Origin: MRBY01 sp943371005
GTDB taxonomy: Bacteria; Cyanobacteriota; Cyanobacteriia; Cyanobacteriales; MRBY01
DNA length: 64,000 nucleotides
Direction of reading: 5' to 3'
Assembly: GCA_943371005.1 (NCBI GenBank)
Contig: CALRTB020000012.1
Span: 1-64,000, forward strand
Positions 9,600 through 18,693 of this stretch are shown piece after piece. The position numbers and the translations under genes are program-made. A model generated the notes under the pieces. The model worked only from the letters and a program-made list of their open reading frames with translations, did not search any database and had not been told where the DNA came from. How positions within the stretch are numbered: position 1 is the first letter of the stretch; each line of letters opens with the position of its first letter.

Positions 9600-10217
9600 A
9601 TGGTCGCCCTCACTTCAGATCAGTACCTCAGTCCCGAAGAATATTTAGAGTTTGAAAAACATAGCGAGATCAAACATGAGTATATCGATGGAGAAATCTA
9701 TGCGATGGCCGGTGCGAGCAATGTCCATAACAAAATCAGCACTAATCTTTTGGTTGCTCTCAGCCTTAAACTCCGGGGTTCTAGTTGCCAACCCTATAGC
9801 AGTGATATGAAAGTGCGAGTTCAGGGGGGACGGCGCTTTTTTTACCCTGATTTGCTCGTGAGCTGCAATCCAGAAATCGACGACTTGACAGCCTATGCGA
9901 TGGATCACCCACGGTTAATCATTGAAATTCTTTCAGAATCGACAGAGGGCTTTGACCGGGGCGATAAGTTTAAGTTTTACCGCACGATTCCCAGCTTGCA
10001 GGAATATATTTTAGTGAGTACAACCCATTATTCAGTAGACTGCTTTCGACGTAGCGAAGGAAAACTCTGGATTTTAGAAAGTTATCAAGGCCAAGACGCA
10101 ATCCTCAAGCTGCAATCTTTGGACTTGGAAATTCCCCTAGCAGAGATTTATGCCACAGTAAATTTGCCTGAAATTGATCCAGAGTTTCCCCCAGAGCCAG
10201 ATTTGCCTGATGCATAA
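9600..10217 (+). CDS. Uma2 family (DUF820) restriction-endonuclease-fold protein
   Basis: The product is a 205-residue protein of the Uma2/DUF820 family, which is greatly expanded in cyanobacteria and has a PD-(D/E)xK nuclease-like fold. Visible marks are the opening YLSPEEYLEFEK, EYIDGEIYAMAGAS, the acidic FYPDLLVSC, the strand LIIEILSES and the basic DKFKFYRTIPSLQEYILV that usually closes the domain. These carry the expected Asp, Glu and Lys of the presumed active site. The C-terminus is a Pro/Asp-rich tail. Function is unknown; many copies are thought to be domesticated or mobile nuclease-fold proteins. It stands alone between the malic enzyme promoter and glmM. Confidence 0.88.
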   Translation: MVALTSDQYLSPEEYLEFEKHSEIKHEYIDGEIYAMAGASNVHNKISTNLLVALSLKLRGSSCQPYSSDMKVRVQGGRRFFYPDLLVSCNPEIDDLTAYAMDHPRLIIEILSESTEGFDRGDKFKFYRTIPSLQEYILVSTTHYSVDCFRRSEGKLWILESYQGQDAILKLQSLDLEIPLAEIYATVNLPEIDPEFPPEPDLPDA

Positions 10218-10348
10218 ATGAAAGCCTCACCCCAGGTTTTTAAACCAGACACCATTGATACCAATCCCTGATAGGAGCGGCCCCATAGTGGTCAGGACAA
10301 ATCAATCACTGATATCGTTGTGTCTGTATGTTGTGAGGAGCAAAACCC

Positions 10349-11794
10349 ATGATGATCATGCCAGAGGAAGGACATCCCCTGAGTCGTATGTTGGCGAGCT
10401 ATCCGCCCCAAGCCCTACGGTGTGATTTGCCCGCAGGTTCATTATTTGGGACTGACGGGATTCGGGGTAAGGCTGGTGATCTACTGACGGCTCCCTTCGC
10501 GCTTCAGGTAGGCTACTGGGCCGGGCAAGTGCTCCAGGAAACCGCCGCCCGGCGTGCCCCCGTGATCATTGGGCAAGATTCTCGCAACTCCAGTGATATG
10601 TTAGCGATGGCGATCGCCGCTGGTTTGACTGCTTCTGGGTTAGAAGTCTGGCATGTAGGCCTCTGTCCAACCCCCTGTGTTTCCTACCTGGCCCGCACCA
10701 CAGACGCCATTGGGGGAATCATGATTTCCGCCAGCCACAATCCCCCCGAAGATAATGGGATTAAGTTTTTTAGTGACGCTGGGACAAAACTCCTCAAGGA
10801 TCTCAGTGCCAAGATTGAAGCGGGTCTGCGGGGCGATCGCCCAGAAAATATTTTGCTGCAAACCAATAACTGTGGTTCTTACCAACATCAAAAGGAACTG
10901 ACCCAGCAATACCGGGACGCCGTTTTCGCGACGCTTCCCCAAGGGTTATCCCTTGATGGTCTCAAAGTGGTGCTCGATTTAGCCTGGGGCGCTTCTGTGC
11001 ATTTGGCTCCCGAACTTTTCCAAGCCCTCGGTGCAGAAGTAATTGCCCTGCACCACCAACCGGACGGCAACAAAATTAACGTCAACTGCGGCTCTACCCA
11101 CATCGACCAACTCCAAGGGGCGGTGCAATTCCACAACGCGGATCTCGGTTTTGCCTTTGATGGGGACGCGGATCGGGTGATTGCTGTAGACAACACAGGC
11201 CGCATCGTTGATGGCGATTACATCCTGTATCTTTGGGGGAAACAACTCCAGGAAACCGGTCAGCTACCGGACAATTTGATCGTCGGTACAGTCATGGCAA
11301 ATCTGGGCTTTGAGCGGGCCTGGGAAAAACTGGGGGGACAACTCCATCGCACAGCTGTTGGCGATCAGTATGTCCAAGCCGCTATGTGGCAAACAGGGGC
11401 AATGCTCGGCGGTGAACAATCGGGCCATATTCTTTGCCATCACCACAGTGTCTCTGGGGACGGGATTCAAACGGCGTTGCATTTAGCCGCCCTCGTCCAG
11501 GAGGCTGGGGTTCCCCTCAACGAGTTAATTGATCAAAGTTTCCAGACCTATCCTCAACTGCTAAAAAATGTGCGGGTTGAAGATCGCGATCGCCGTTTAA
11601 ATTGGCAGAACTGTGATGTGCTTCAAATGGAAATTGATAAAGCCGAAACAGCCATGGGCGATAAAGGACGGGTGCTGGTGCGGGCTTCGGGGACAGAACC
11701 CGTCATTCGGGTGATGGTTGAGGCCGAGGAACAGTATCTTGCGGAATATTGGACGCAACACCTGGTCAATGTGGTGCAAACCCATTTGGGCTAG
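10349..11794 (+). CDS. glmM: Phosphoglucosamine mutase
   Basis: GlmM converts glucosamine-6-phosphate to glucosamine-1-phosphate for UDP-GlcNAc, hence peptidoglycan and glycan synthesis. The 481-residue protein shows the early LFGTDGIRGKAG motif, the phosphoserine loop ISASHNPPEDNGIKFF (active serine about residue 129), the metal-binding DGDADR, the sugar-binding GGEQSGH and the phosphate-binding RASGTEPVIRVM near the end. A GAGGAG Shine-Dalgarno sequence lies 8 bases before the ATG at 10349. The protein is slightly longer than most bacterial GlmM because of about 30 extra N-terminal residues. Its stop codon overlaps the recN stop codon on the other strand. Confidence 0.95.
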   Translation: MMIMPEEGHPLSRMLASYPPQALRCDLPAGSLFGTDGIRGKAGDLLTAPFALQVGYWAGQVLQETAARRAPVIIGQDSRNSSDMLAMAIAAGLTASGLEVWHVGLCPTPCVSYLARTTDAIGGIMISASHNPPEDNGIKFFSDAGTKLLKDLSAKIEAGLRGDRPENILLQTNNCGSYQHQKELTQQYRDAVFATLPQGLSLDGLKVVLDLAWGASVHLAPELFQALGAEVIALHHQPDGNKINVNCGSTHIDQLQGAVQFHNADLGFAFDGDADRVIAVDNTGRIVDGDYILYLWGKQLQETGQLPDNLIVGTVMANLGFERAWEKLGGQLHRTAVGDQYVQAAMWQTGAMLGGEQSGHILCHHHSVSGDGIQTALHLAALVQEAGVPLNELIDQSFQTYPQLLKNVRVEDRDRRLNWQNCDVLQMEIDKAETAMGDKGRVLVRASGTEPVIRVMVEAEEQYLAEYWTQHLVNVVQTHLG

Positions 11795-13560
11795 ACTTTA
11801 CCGGCTTTGATCAAGCCTTCTTTGAGGGTCTGGGCCTGACTGAGGAGAGATTCGGCAAAGGAAATGGCTTCCTCGGCGGCATGGCCCCCCGTCAACTGGG
11901 CTAATTCGTCCCGGCGGTGGTGGTGGTGCTGTAGGGATTCTACGGTGACAAGAGTGCGATCGCCTGTGCGATTTTTTGTCTGGGCTTGCACCTGCTTTGT
12001 GACGCGGAAATGTCCATCGGCCATGGCAGCAATCAGGGGTTGGTGGGTGACGCAAAGCACCTGATGATACTGGCTGAGGTGGTGGAGCTTGGTGGCGATC
12101 GCCTGGGCCACTTTTCCCGAAACCCCCGCATCAATTTCATCAAACACCAACGTTTTTGGCGTCGTCTGCTGCTGAGTAAAACAGGCTTTGAGGGCCAGGA
12201 GAAAGCGACTCATTTCCCCACCGGAGGCAATTTCGGCCAGGGGTTGGGCCACTTCCCCAGGGTTTGGGCTGAAATAAAATGTGACTTGATCGGCCCCGGT
12301 GGCGGTGGGCGAGATCGGACTGAGGCGACATTCAAAGCTCACCTTTTCCATGGCCAGGGGCTTAAGTTCTTTAACAAGTCGTTTTTCTAATTTTTGGGCC
12401 GCTTTTTGGCGCAATTGGGTCAATTTTTGGCACTCGGCTTCTAAGGCCTGATATTTAACCGTGCAGTCCTGCTCTAAAGCCTCGATGGACTGATCCGTGG
12501 CAGTAAGGATATCTAGCTCCCCCTGGAGTTTGTCCCGGTAGGCGATCGCCTCGGTGAGGGTCGGGCCATACTTGCGGCAAATTTGCTTCAGCACGCGAAT
12601 CCGCTCGGCAATGTCCGCTAATTGTTCTGGATCGGCTTCGAGGTTGTTGCCATAGGTACTGATTTGGTGGCCTGCTTCGACGACTTCTGTGAGGGCATTG
12701 CGCACCATATCCAGAATGCCCGTCAACTGCGCGTCATAGTCCACCATTTCTTTGAGCACGTTCTCGGCATCCCCCAACAGATCGGCCACCGCTGGGGTTT
12801 CGGGGTCGTCATTTTGGTACAAAATCTGGTGCGCCTGGTAACTGAGCTGTTGTAACTCCACCACATGGGAGAGGCGATCGCCTTCCTGTTGCAATGCTTC
12901 TAGCTCCTCAGGATCCTCTAAATGGGCATCACAAAGCTCCTGGAGTTGATATTGCAGTAAATCTAGCCGTTGCAGTCGCTCTTGCTCTGAAGTGCGCCGA
13001 CTTTCGAGTAATTGCTTTGCTTTGAGATAAGTTTGATAGGCTAAATTTACAAGTTGTCGCTGCTGTTGCACCTGGGAACCACCGTAACTATCCAGGAGAA
13101 TCCGTTGCCGTTCAGGAATCAAGAGTTCGACCGTTTGGCCCTGGGCGGTAATTTCCACCAGTTGCGCCCTGAGTTCTGCCATCAAACCCTGGTTGAGAAT
13201 AATCCCGTTGACACGACTACGCGATCGCAAACCAGTGCGGGTCAGGCTCAACTCCCGACTACAAACCACCGTTTCATCCTCTAGCAAATCAATATCTTGG
13301 CTCCGTAACCATTGTTTGACGCTGGGAGTGAGGCTAAATGTCGCTTCAATAAACGCCCGTTCCCCGGTGGCATCCCCTTGGTCATTTTTCGCCCGAATTA
13401 ACCTTGCCGTCGCTTTTCCCCCAAGGGCAAGATCCAGGGCATCGAGGATGATCGATTTTCCGGCCCCCGTTTCCCCGGTCAAAACCATCAGCCCAGCCTG
13501 TAAATCGAGTTCTAGGTGATCGATCAACGCAAAATTTTCAATGCGGAGGCAACACAGCAT
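11791..13560 (-). CDS. recN: DNA repair protein RecN
   Basis: RecN is an SMC-like ATPase that binds DNA ends during double-strand break repair. The 589-residue protein opens with LRIENFALIDHLELDL. It has the Walker A motif TGETGAGKS (28-36), a long Gln/Glu/Leu-rich coiled-coil middle, an ABC-type signature region EIASGGEMSRFLLALK, Walker B LVFDEIDAGVSG, and VCVTHQPLIAAMADGHF in place of the usual VTHLPQVAA. Length and domain order are normal. It converges on glmM and shares the four bases CTAG of both stop codons. Confidence 0.95.
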   Translation of the reverse strand: MLCCLRIENFALIDHLELDLQAGLMVLTGETGAGKSIILDALDLALGGKATARLIRAKNDQGDATGERAFIEATFSLTPSVKQWLRSQDIDLLEDETVVCSRELSLTRTGLRSRSRVNGIILNQGLMAELRAQLVEITAQGQTVELLIPERQRILLDSYGGSQVQQQRQLVNLAYQTYLKAKQLLESRRTSEQERLQRLDLLQYQLQELCDAHLEDPEELEALQQEGDRLSHVVELQQLSYQAHQILYQNDDPETPAVADLLGDAENVLKEMVDYDAQLTGILDMVRNALTEVVEAGHQISTYGNNLEADPEQLADIAERIRVLKQICRKYGPTLTEAIAYRDKLQGELDILTATDQSIEALEQDCTVKYQALEAECQKLTQLRQKAAQKLEKRLVKELKPLAMEKVSFECRLSPISPTATGADQVTFYFSPNPGEVAQPLAEIASGGEMSRFLLALKACFTQQQTTPKTLVFDEIDAGVSGKVAQAIATKLHHLSQYHQVLCVTHQPLIAAMADGHFRVTKQVQAQTKNRTGDRTLVTVESLQHHHHRRDELAQLTGGHAAEEAISFAESLLSQAQTLKEGLIKAGKV

Positions 13561-13679
13561 AAATGGTTTAAGGCAAGAAAAGGCATTCGCTGTCTATTAT
13601 GCCGGAGTTTCGGGGCAGCAGTGGCAGATTCTGATCTTGGCAATTCTCACTAAAATGGCAGTAGCGCTCCACATTTTTT

Positions 13680-14576
13680 ATGCATCTTGACCAACTCAAT
13701 CAGCAATACGGCCTCCCTGAACTTTCCTTTGGCGATCGCCAACCGGGTTTTCCGGTGATCAAAATCAAGAATCGGTTTGCTACGGCAGAAATTTCTCTCT
13801 ATGGAGGCCAGGTACTTTCCTTTCAACCCCAAAATGCCCGGGCCGATCTTTTATTTTTGAGCGATCGCAGTACCTATCAATTGGGCAAAGCGATCCGGGG
13901 CGGCATCCCCATCTGTTGGCCTTGGTTTGGGGCAGATCCCGCCGGATTAGGACGAGCCAACCATGGTTTTGGGCGCGATCGTCTCTGGACTGTCCAACAC
14001 ACCGAAACCCTAGAAAACGGCGCAACCCGTGTTGTTTTAAGTTTGCAGGACGACGAAGCGACCCGCAAGATTTGGGATTATGCTTTTGAATTGGTGATCG
14101 CCATCACCGTGGGCGAAACCCTCGACCTCGAACTGACGAGCCATAACCGCGACCAGCAACCGCTGACCCTTACCCAAGCTCTCCATACCTATTTCACCGT
14201 AGGCAATATTCAGCAAGTGAAAGTGCTGGGTCTGGCGGGCCTTAATTACATCGACAAAGTAGATGACGCCCAACAAAAATCACAAATCGGCGAAGTCACT
14301 ATTCAGGGGGAAGTAGACCGCATTTATCAAAATACCGCCCCGAAGCTGTTCATTGACGATCCTAGTCTTGAGCGCAAAATTGAGGTTTGTAGCCGAAACA
14401 GTACCACGACCATCGTCTGGAATCCTGGCATGGAGAAAACTGCAACCATGGGTGATCTTTCTCCGGACGCCTATCAACGATTTCTCTGTGTTGAAACGGC
14501 CAATACTGCCGCCGAGACTATCGCCCTCGCTCCCGGCGAACGCTATACCCTCGGTGTTACTTACCGATTGTTGTGA
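13680..14576 (+). CDS. D-hexose-6-phosphate mutarotase (YeaD family)
   Basis: The product is a 298-residue aldose-1-epimerase-fold protein of the glucose-6-phosphate 1-epimerase group, which interconverts the alpha and beta anomers of hexose-6-phosphates. Typical stretches are ISLYGGQVLSFQP, the IRGGIPICWPWFG substrate pocket, NHGFGRDRLWTV, TQALHTYFTVGNI with a catalytic-type histidine, and FLCVETANTA with the conserved Glu. It is transcribed divergently from recN and converges on the phosphatase gene. Nothing unusual in length. Confidence 0.9.
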   Translation: MHLDQLNQQYGLPELSFGDRQPGFPVIKIKNRFATAEISLYGGQVLSFQPQNARADLLFLSDRSTYQLGKAIRGGIPICWPWFGADPAGLGRANHGFGRDRLWTVQHTETLENGATRVVLSLQDDEATRKIWDYAFELVIAITVGETLDLELTSHNRDQQPLTLTQALHTYFTVGNIQQVKVLGLAGLNYIDKVDDAQQKSQIGEVTIQGEVDRIYQNTAPKLFIDDPSLERKIEVCSRNSTTTIVWNPGMEKTATMGDLSPDAYQRFLCVETANTAAETIALAPGERYTLGVTYRLL

Positions 14577-14608
14577 GTTATGTGATTATGGGCCAAGGAA
14601 AATTTGGG

Positions 14609-15343
14609 CTAGTCGGCTTCAACCTGCACCAACACCACGGTTACATTATCGGAACCACCATTATCTTTAGCCGTTTCAATTAAAGCCGCCGCTGCCTGGT
14701 CGAGGTCATCATTAGCACTCAGAATAAATTGGATCTCTGAATCGTCTACTTCTTCGGTCAGTCCATCGCTACACAACAACAGGCGATCGCCACTGTGAAT
14801 CTCTAGGGTAGCCAGGTCAATCAAGCTTAAATCTTTACGACCCAGACATTGGGAAAGGACATGACGCCAGGGGTGCACCTTCGCCTGTTCTGCCGTAATA
14901 TCTCCCGACTGCACTGCCTGGGAGACCCAGGTATGATCGCCAGTTACTTGAATGAGGGTGTCTCCCCGGAAACTATAGAGGCGAGAATCCCCCACGTGGG
15001 CGCGCCAAACATGAGCGCCCCGAAATAGCACCATCACCGCTGTCGTGCCCATGTCTTGACGGGCTGGGTTGTCGAGTTGATCCGCGAGGATTGCCTCATT
15101 GGCTTTGATGAGAGCCGTTTCTAAAAGATCTTCTGAGCTTTCTGGGCTTTCCCAATTAGCCTCTAAATATTGCTGGATGGTTTCTACGGCAATCCGACTA
15201 GCTTCTTCTCCTCCGGCGTGTCCTCCCATGCCATCGGCAACGATGAAAAATCGCCCGTCGGGATCACAATAGTAGGAGTCTTGGTTAGCGGAGCGCACCA
15301 ACCCGGGATCAGTTTGCCCCGTAAAGCGACATTTCATAAGCAT
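14609..15343 (-). CDS. pphA: PP2C-type protein phosphatase, PphA-like
   Basis: This 244-residue PPM/PP2C Ser/Thr phosphatase carries the metal-binding motifs NQDSYY, FIVADGMGGHAGGEEASR, DMGTTAVMVLF, HVGDSRLYSF, HTWVSQAVQSG, LLLCSDGLTEEVDD and the final GGSDNVTVVLV. It closely resembles the Thermosynechococcus tPphA protein as I recall it. Members of that group dephosphorylate the nitrogen regulator PII, which would link it to nitrogen and carbon sensing. The start could instead be the second ATG at 15337, which fits homologues slightly better. It is a single-domain, probably cytosolic enzyme. The symbol rests on remembered similarity. Confidence 0.88.
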   Translation of the reverse strand: MLMKCRFTGQTDPGLVRSANQDSYYCDPDGRFFIVADGMGGHAGGEEASRIAVETIQQYLEANWESPESSEDLLETALIKANEAILADQLDNPARQDMGTTAVMVLFRGAHVWRAHVGDSRLYSFRGDTLIQVTGDHTWVSQAVQSGDITAEQAKVHPWRHVLSQCLGRKDLSLIDLATLEIHSGDRLLLCSDGLTEEVDDSEIQFILSANDDLDQAAAALIETAKDNGGSDNVTVVLVQVEAD

Positions 15344-15401
15344 GGTTTCGGGAAAAGAGCTGGAAAAGTAGCGTACTAGATTAGAACTTCTCTAAATTTA
15401 G

Positions 15402-17144
15402 CTAAAATTTGCGGTCGTAGCGATCTAGTTTTTTAAGGAGACGCCATAATGCCCAACCAGGCACCAAGGCGATCGCCCCCACCACCGCCGTCGGAATGAA
15501 TGAGCCATTCACAAATAACAGCGTAGCAGACAAAATCAGCGCACAAAAAATCAACGTATAATTTGTCGCCAGTTGCATTCCCCCCAATTTGCGGAGCAGT
15601 CGGTCAGACTCCTGGGCCCGCACCCGAATCCGGATATCCCCCCGGTCTAGTTTGTCGATGGTATCTTCAATGCGCCGTGGTAAACCAAAGGTGGAGGTGC
15701 TCAGTTGCGCCGCCTGGCGTCCTAACTGGTCAATAATGTTGCTGCCGCTGGGTAAATTTTCACTCATAACCTGGAGGGCGAAGGGTTGGGCCACCGCCAT
15801 AAAATTAAACTCTGGATCAAGACCTTTGCCAACCCCTTCTAAGGTAGAAAAAGCACGCATCACAAAGGTAAAAGTTGCCGGAAACCGAAAAGGTTGGTCG
15901 TAGGCAATTTCGTAAAGATCATCACTAATCGCCGTAATCGATTGGGCCTCAAAGGGCTTATCCATAAAATTATCCAACATGAATTGGATCGAACGGCGTA
16001 CCGGTGCCAGGTCTCCAGTTGCTTCCAAGGCCCCTAGGGTAACCAGGGAGTTCATCACTCGGCCAGCATCCTTTTCCGTAATCCCCAGCATGGTTTCCAT
16101 GAGGCCGGCTTTGACATTGGCCTTGATTTCTCCCATCATCCCAAAATCATAGAAAATGAGCGACCCATCGGGACTCACCGCCAGATTACCGGGGTGGGGA
16201 TCGGCGTGGAAGAAACCATCATTGAGTAGTTGTTGTAGATAGGCCCGGGCGCTGAGTTTGGCCAATTTTTTGCGCTCTAGGCCCGCCGCTTCCAGGGCTT
16301 CGTAATGGCTAATTTTAATGCCCGGCACATATTCTAAGGTCAACACCCGTGGTGAGGCATAACGCCAATAGACCTTCGGTACTTTTACCCAGTCTATTCC
16401 CCGGAAGTTACGCCGGAAAGTATCGGCACTGCGTCCTTCCTGAAGATAATCCACCTCCTGCCAGAGGATGCGACAACATTCAGCATAAATCCCAAGCCAG
16501 TCGCGATTTTTGCCCCAACGGGGGTGGTTTTGGAAATACCAGGCGATTTTTTTGAGGATCGCCAGATCGATGGTGAAAAGCTGTTTCAGGCCCGGCCGTT
16601 GGACTTTGACTACCACTTCTTCGCCGCTGTGGAGTTGGGCTTTGTGGACTTGGCCGAGACTCGCCGCCGCAAGGGGAACGGGGTCGAAGCTACGAAACAG
16701 GACATTAATCGGTTTGCCGAGGTCTGCTTCGATAATTTGCTTGGTTTGCTCGTAGGAAAAGGCTGGCACACGGTCTTGGAGCTTAGACAGTTCCTGGACG
16801 TATGCTTCGGGAAATAGGTCGGCGCGGGTGGAAAAGAGTTGACCGACTTTAATAAAAGTAGGCCCCAATTCGAGGAGGCTATCTTTGATCCACTGGGCTT
16901 GAATTTGTTGCCGGGCAGCAAGTTTCTCTTCGGTAAAACCACCGGCATAGGTCCATTTCTTGCCGTTACGGATCAGTTTAAAAATCAAGGTGAGCACGAA
17001 CACCCAAATGTCGAACCGTCGCCGATTTTTGGAGTAGTTCCCACGGTTCCAGCGATAGGTGGATTTAGCCCGCTCTAGGCGCGGTGCTGGGATGGCGTTG
17101 GGATTAGAGACCCTGGAATTGGCTTGGGAAGACAGAGCAGACAC
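15402..17144 (-). CDS. ABC1/AarF/UbiB-family atypical kinase
   Basis: This 580-residue ABC1 (UbiB/ADCK) family protein shows the family's KxGQ motif in FIKVGQLFSTRADL, the Ala-rich nucleotide loop LAAASLGQVHKAQL, VVVKVQRPG with the ATP-binding Lys, the catalytic FFHADPHPGNLAV and YDFGMMGEI. Two hydrophobic segments near the C-terminus (about 520-570) suggest membrane attachment. In photosynthetic organisms such proteins affect prenylquinone and tocopherol metabolism or act in plastoglobule-like roles. The start codon is GTG at 17144. It lies 79 bases downstream of the DUF6825 gene on the same strand and may be co-transcribed with it. Confidence 0.9.
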   Translation of the reverse strand: MSALSSQANSRVSNPNAIPAPRLERAKSTYRWNRGNYSKNRRRFDIWVFVLTLIFKLIRNGKKWTYAGGFTEEKLAARQQIQAQWIKDSLLELGPTFIKVGQLFSTRADLFPEAYVQELSKLQDRVPAFSYEQTKQIIEADLGKPINVLFRSFDPVPLAAASLGQVHKAQLHSGEEVVVKVQRPGLKQLFTIDLAILKKIAWYFQNHPRWGKNRDWLGIYAECCRILWQEVDYLQEGRSADTFRRNFRGIDWVKVPKVYWRYASPRVLTLEYVPGIKISHYEALEAAGLERKKLAKLSARAYLQQLLNDGFFHADPHPGNLAVSPDGSLIFYDFGMMGEIKANVKAGLMETMLGITEKDAGRVMNSLVTLGALEATGDLAPVRRSIQFMLDNFMDKPFEAQSITAISDDLYEIAYDQPFRFPATFTFVMRAFSTLEGVGKGLDPEFNFMAVAQPFALQVMSENLPSGSNIIDQLGRQAAQLSTSTFGLPRRIEDTIDKLDRGDIRIRVRAQESDRLLRKLGGMQLATNYTLIFCALILSATLLFVNGSFIPTAVVGAIALVPGWALWRLLKKLDRYDRKF

Positions 17145-17223
17145 AAAGAATTTGCCTATGGAAATGGGTTTACGGAAGAAAAAAACGTGGTACGACTAGG
17201 GCGATCGCCTCGGGAGAAAAAAC

Positions 17224-17565
17224 TTAATTTTGGGTATCGCGATATTGCTTGAGCTCCGCTTTGAGGCTCGCAATTTCTGCCCGGAGATTGTCGATCATCT
17301 CCTGGAGGTCAGCGGGGCGATCATCACCGTCAATGTCGATGGTAATGGGGCGACTGGAACTGTTTTGGTAAGTCGCTTCCCGTTCGGCGCGGGCCTGAAC
17401 TTCTTGGGCAAATTCTTGAAACCATTGATTGCGTTCGGCATCGAATTTACCAAGATCGCTGAGTAGATCCGTCAAACTATCTTCTACCCTCTCTTTGATG
17501 ACTTCTGCAAAGGCGCGGCCATAGGCCAGAGCTTGGAGGACGGGGTTGTTCATGGGACGCAACAT
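17224..17565 (-). CDS. Conserved cyanobacterial small protein (DUF6825-like)
   Basis: This 113-residue protein has a conserved N-terminal part (NNPVLQALAYGRAFAEVIKE) and a C-terminal segment predicted by eye to be coiled coil (DLQEMIDNLRAEIASLKAEL, heptad leucines). I recall similar proteins as widespread in cyanobacteria under a DUF6825-type name, with no established function. The start could be the ATG at 17553 (MNNPVLQ), which begins exactly at the conserved part. It lies upstream of the ABC1 kinase and is divergent from leuD. Confidence 0.75.
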   Translation of the reverse strand: MLRPMNNPVLQALAYGRAFAEVIKERVEDSLTDLLSDLGKFDAERNQWFQEFAQEVQARAEREATYQNSSSRPITIDIDGDDRPADLQEMIDNLRAEIASLKAELKQYRDTQN

Positions 17566-17715
17566 TTCTTAATGGCTTTCGTAACAGATTATATCTATTA
17601 AACGAGGTTTCGTCTTTTGGCGATCACCCCTGGGGTTCCCTTGCCACCGCTGAAATTGCCCCAGGAAAGTATGCTAAATTAGCAATCTCCCACTGGTCAC
17701 CGATTCAAACGAGAT

Positions 17716-18309
17716 ATGAGCAGCGAAATCAAGCAAGTTTCTGGCACAGGGATCCCGCTCCGGGGCAACGACATCGACACAGACCGCATCATTCCCGCAC
17801 GGTTCCTCAAGTGCGTGACCTTCGATGGCCTTGGGGAACAAGCTTTTGCAGATGATCGCCAGCAACTAGACGGCCAGCACCCCTTTGATTTAGCCCAGTA
17901 TCAAGGCGCGAATATCCTCGTGGTTAATGGTAATTTTGGCTGCGGTTCTTCGCGGGAACATGCTCCCCAAGCCCTTTTGAAATGGGGAATTGAGGCCATT
18001 GTTGGCGAAAGTTTTGCAGAAATTTTCTTTGGGAACTGCCTCGCCAACGGCGTCCCCTGTGTGACGGCGGATCGGGCTACGGTAGAAGCTTTGCAGGGTC
18101 AGTTAGAGGCCAACCCCCAGGCGGCCACCAGCGTAGATCTAGAAAATTTGACGGTATCCTGCGGTGATTGGTCAGGCCAGATCACGCTCGGAGAAGGCGC
18201 TAGACAGGCATTGCTCGCCGGTACTTGGGATAGTTGCGGTCAATTGGTGGCCAACCAAGCGGAGATTGCCACAACGGCGACAAAATTGCCTTACCTTGCA
18301 TGGGCTTAA
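17716..18309 (+). CDS. leuD: 3-isopropylmalate dehydratase small subunit
   Basis: LeuD is the swivelling small subunit that joins LeuC to isomerise 2- and 3-isopropylmalate in leucine synthesis. The 197-residue protein shows the family motifs GNDIDTDRIIPARFLK, NGNFGCGSSREHAP (substrate-binding swivel loop) and IVGESFAEIFFGNCLANGVP. Length is normal. It is the first gene of a tight operon, with queD starting 6 bases after its stop. leuC is not in the window. Confidence 0.96.
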   Translation: MSSEIKQVSGTGIPLRGNDIDTDRIIPARFLKCVTFDGLGEQAFADDRQQLDGQHPFDLAQYQGANILVVNGNFGCGSSREHAPQALLKWGIEAIVGESFAEIFFGNCLANGVPCVTADRATVEALQGQLEANPQAATSVDLENLTVSCGDWSGQITLGEGARQALLAGTWDSCGQLVANQAEIATTATKLPYLAWA

Positions 18310-18315
18310 ACCGTC

Positions 18316-18693
18316 ATGGCCCAATGGGAACTCTATAAAGAATTTCGCTTTGAGGCAGCCCATCAACTGCCCCACCACGATGGCAAATGTGCCCGTCTCC
18401 ATGGCCATAGTTGGGTAATGCGGGTCTATCTGCGGGGCGATCGCCTCCAGGAAACGGGGCCGAAACAAGGGATGCTTTTCGATTTCGGTGAAATTAAAAA
18501 ATACGTCCAACCCCTCTTGGATCAATACCTCGATCACTACCATTTAAACGATTCCCTGGGGATGGAAAGTCCCACCAGCGAGGCGATCGCCCAATGGATT
18601 TACGGCGAGCTTAAAAAAGCCAATTTGCCAGGGTTAGCGGCAGTAGAAATTAAAGAGACTTGCACCGCAGGCTGCATCTATACCGAAGACTGA
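18316..18693 (+). CDS. queD: 6-carboxy-5,6,7,8-tetrahydropterin synthase (QueD/PTPS family)
   Basis: This is a 125-residue 6-pyruvoyl-tetrahydropterin synthase-family enzyme. QueD makes 6-carboxytetrahydropterin for queuosine and other 7-deazaguanines. Zinc ligands His16, His29 and His31 (AAHQLPHH and RLHGH) and catalytic Cys25 are visible, along with MLFDFGEIK, LDHYHLND and the end motif VEIKETCTAGCIY. The gene sits 6 bases after leuD and its TGA stop overlaps the ATG of the carbohydrate kinase by one base, so the three are translationally linked. Confidence 0.92.
   Translation: MAQWELYKEFRFEAAHQLPHHDGKCARLHGHSWVMRVYLRGDRLQETGPKQGMLFDFGEIKKYVQPLLDQYLDHYHLNDSLGMESPTSEAIAQWIYGELKKANLPGLAAVEIKETCTAGCIYTED

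Noticed and set aside
9376..9648. 90-codon plus-strand frame before the Uma2 gene
   Set aside because: It overlaps the Uma2 start in another frame and has no protein-like features.
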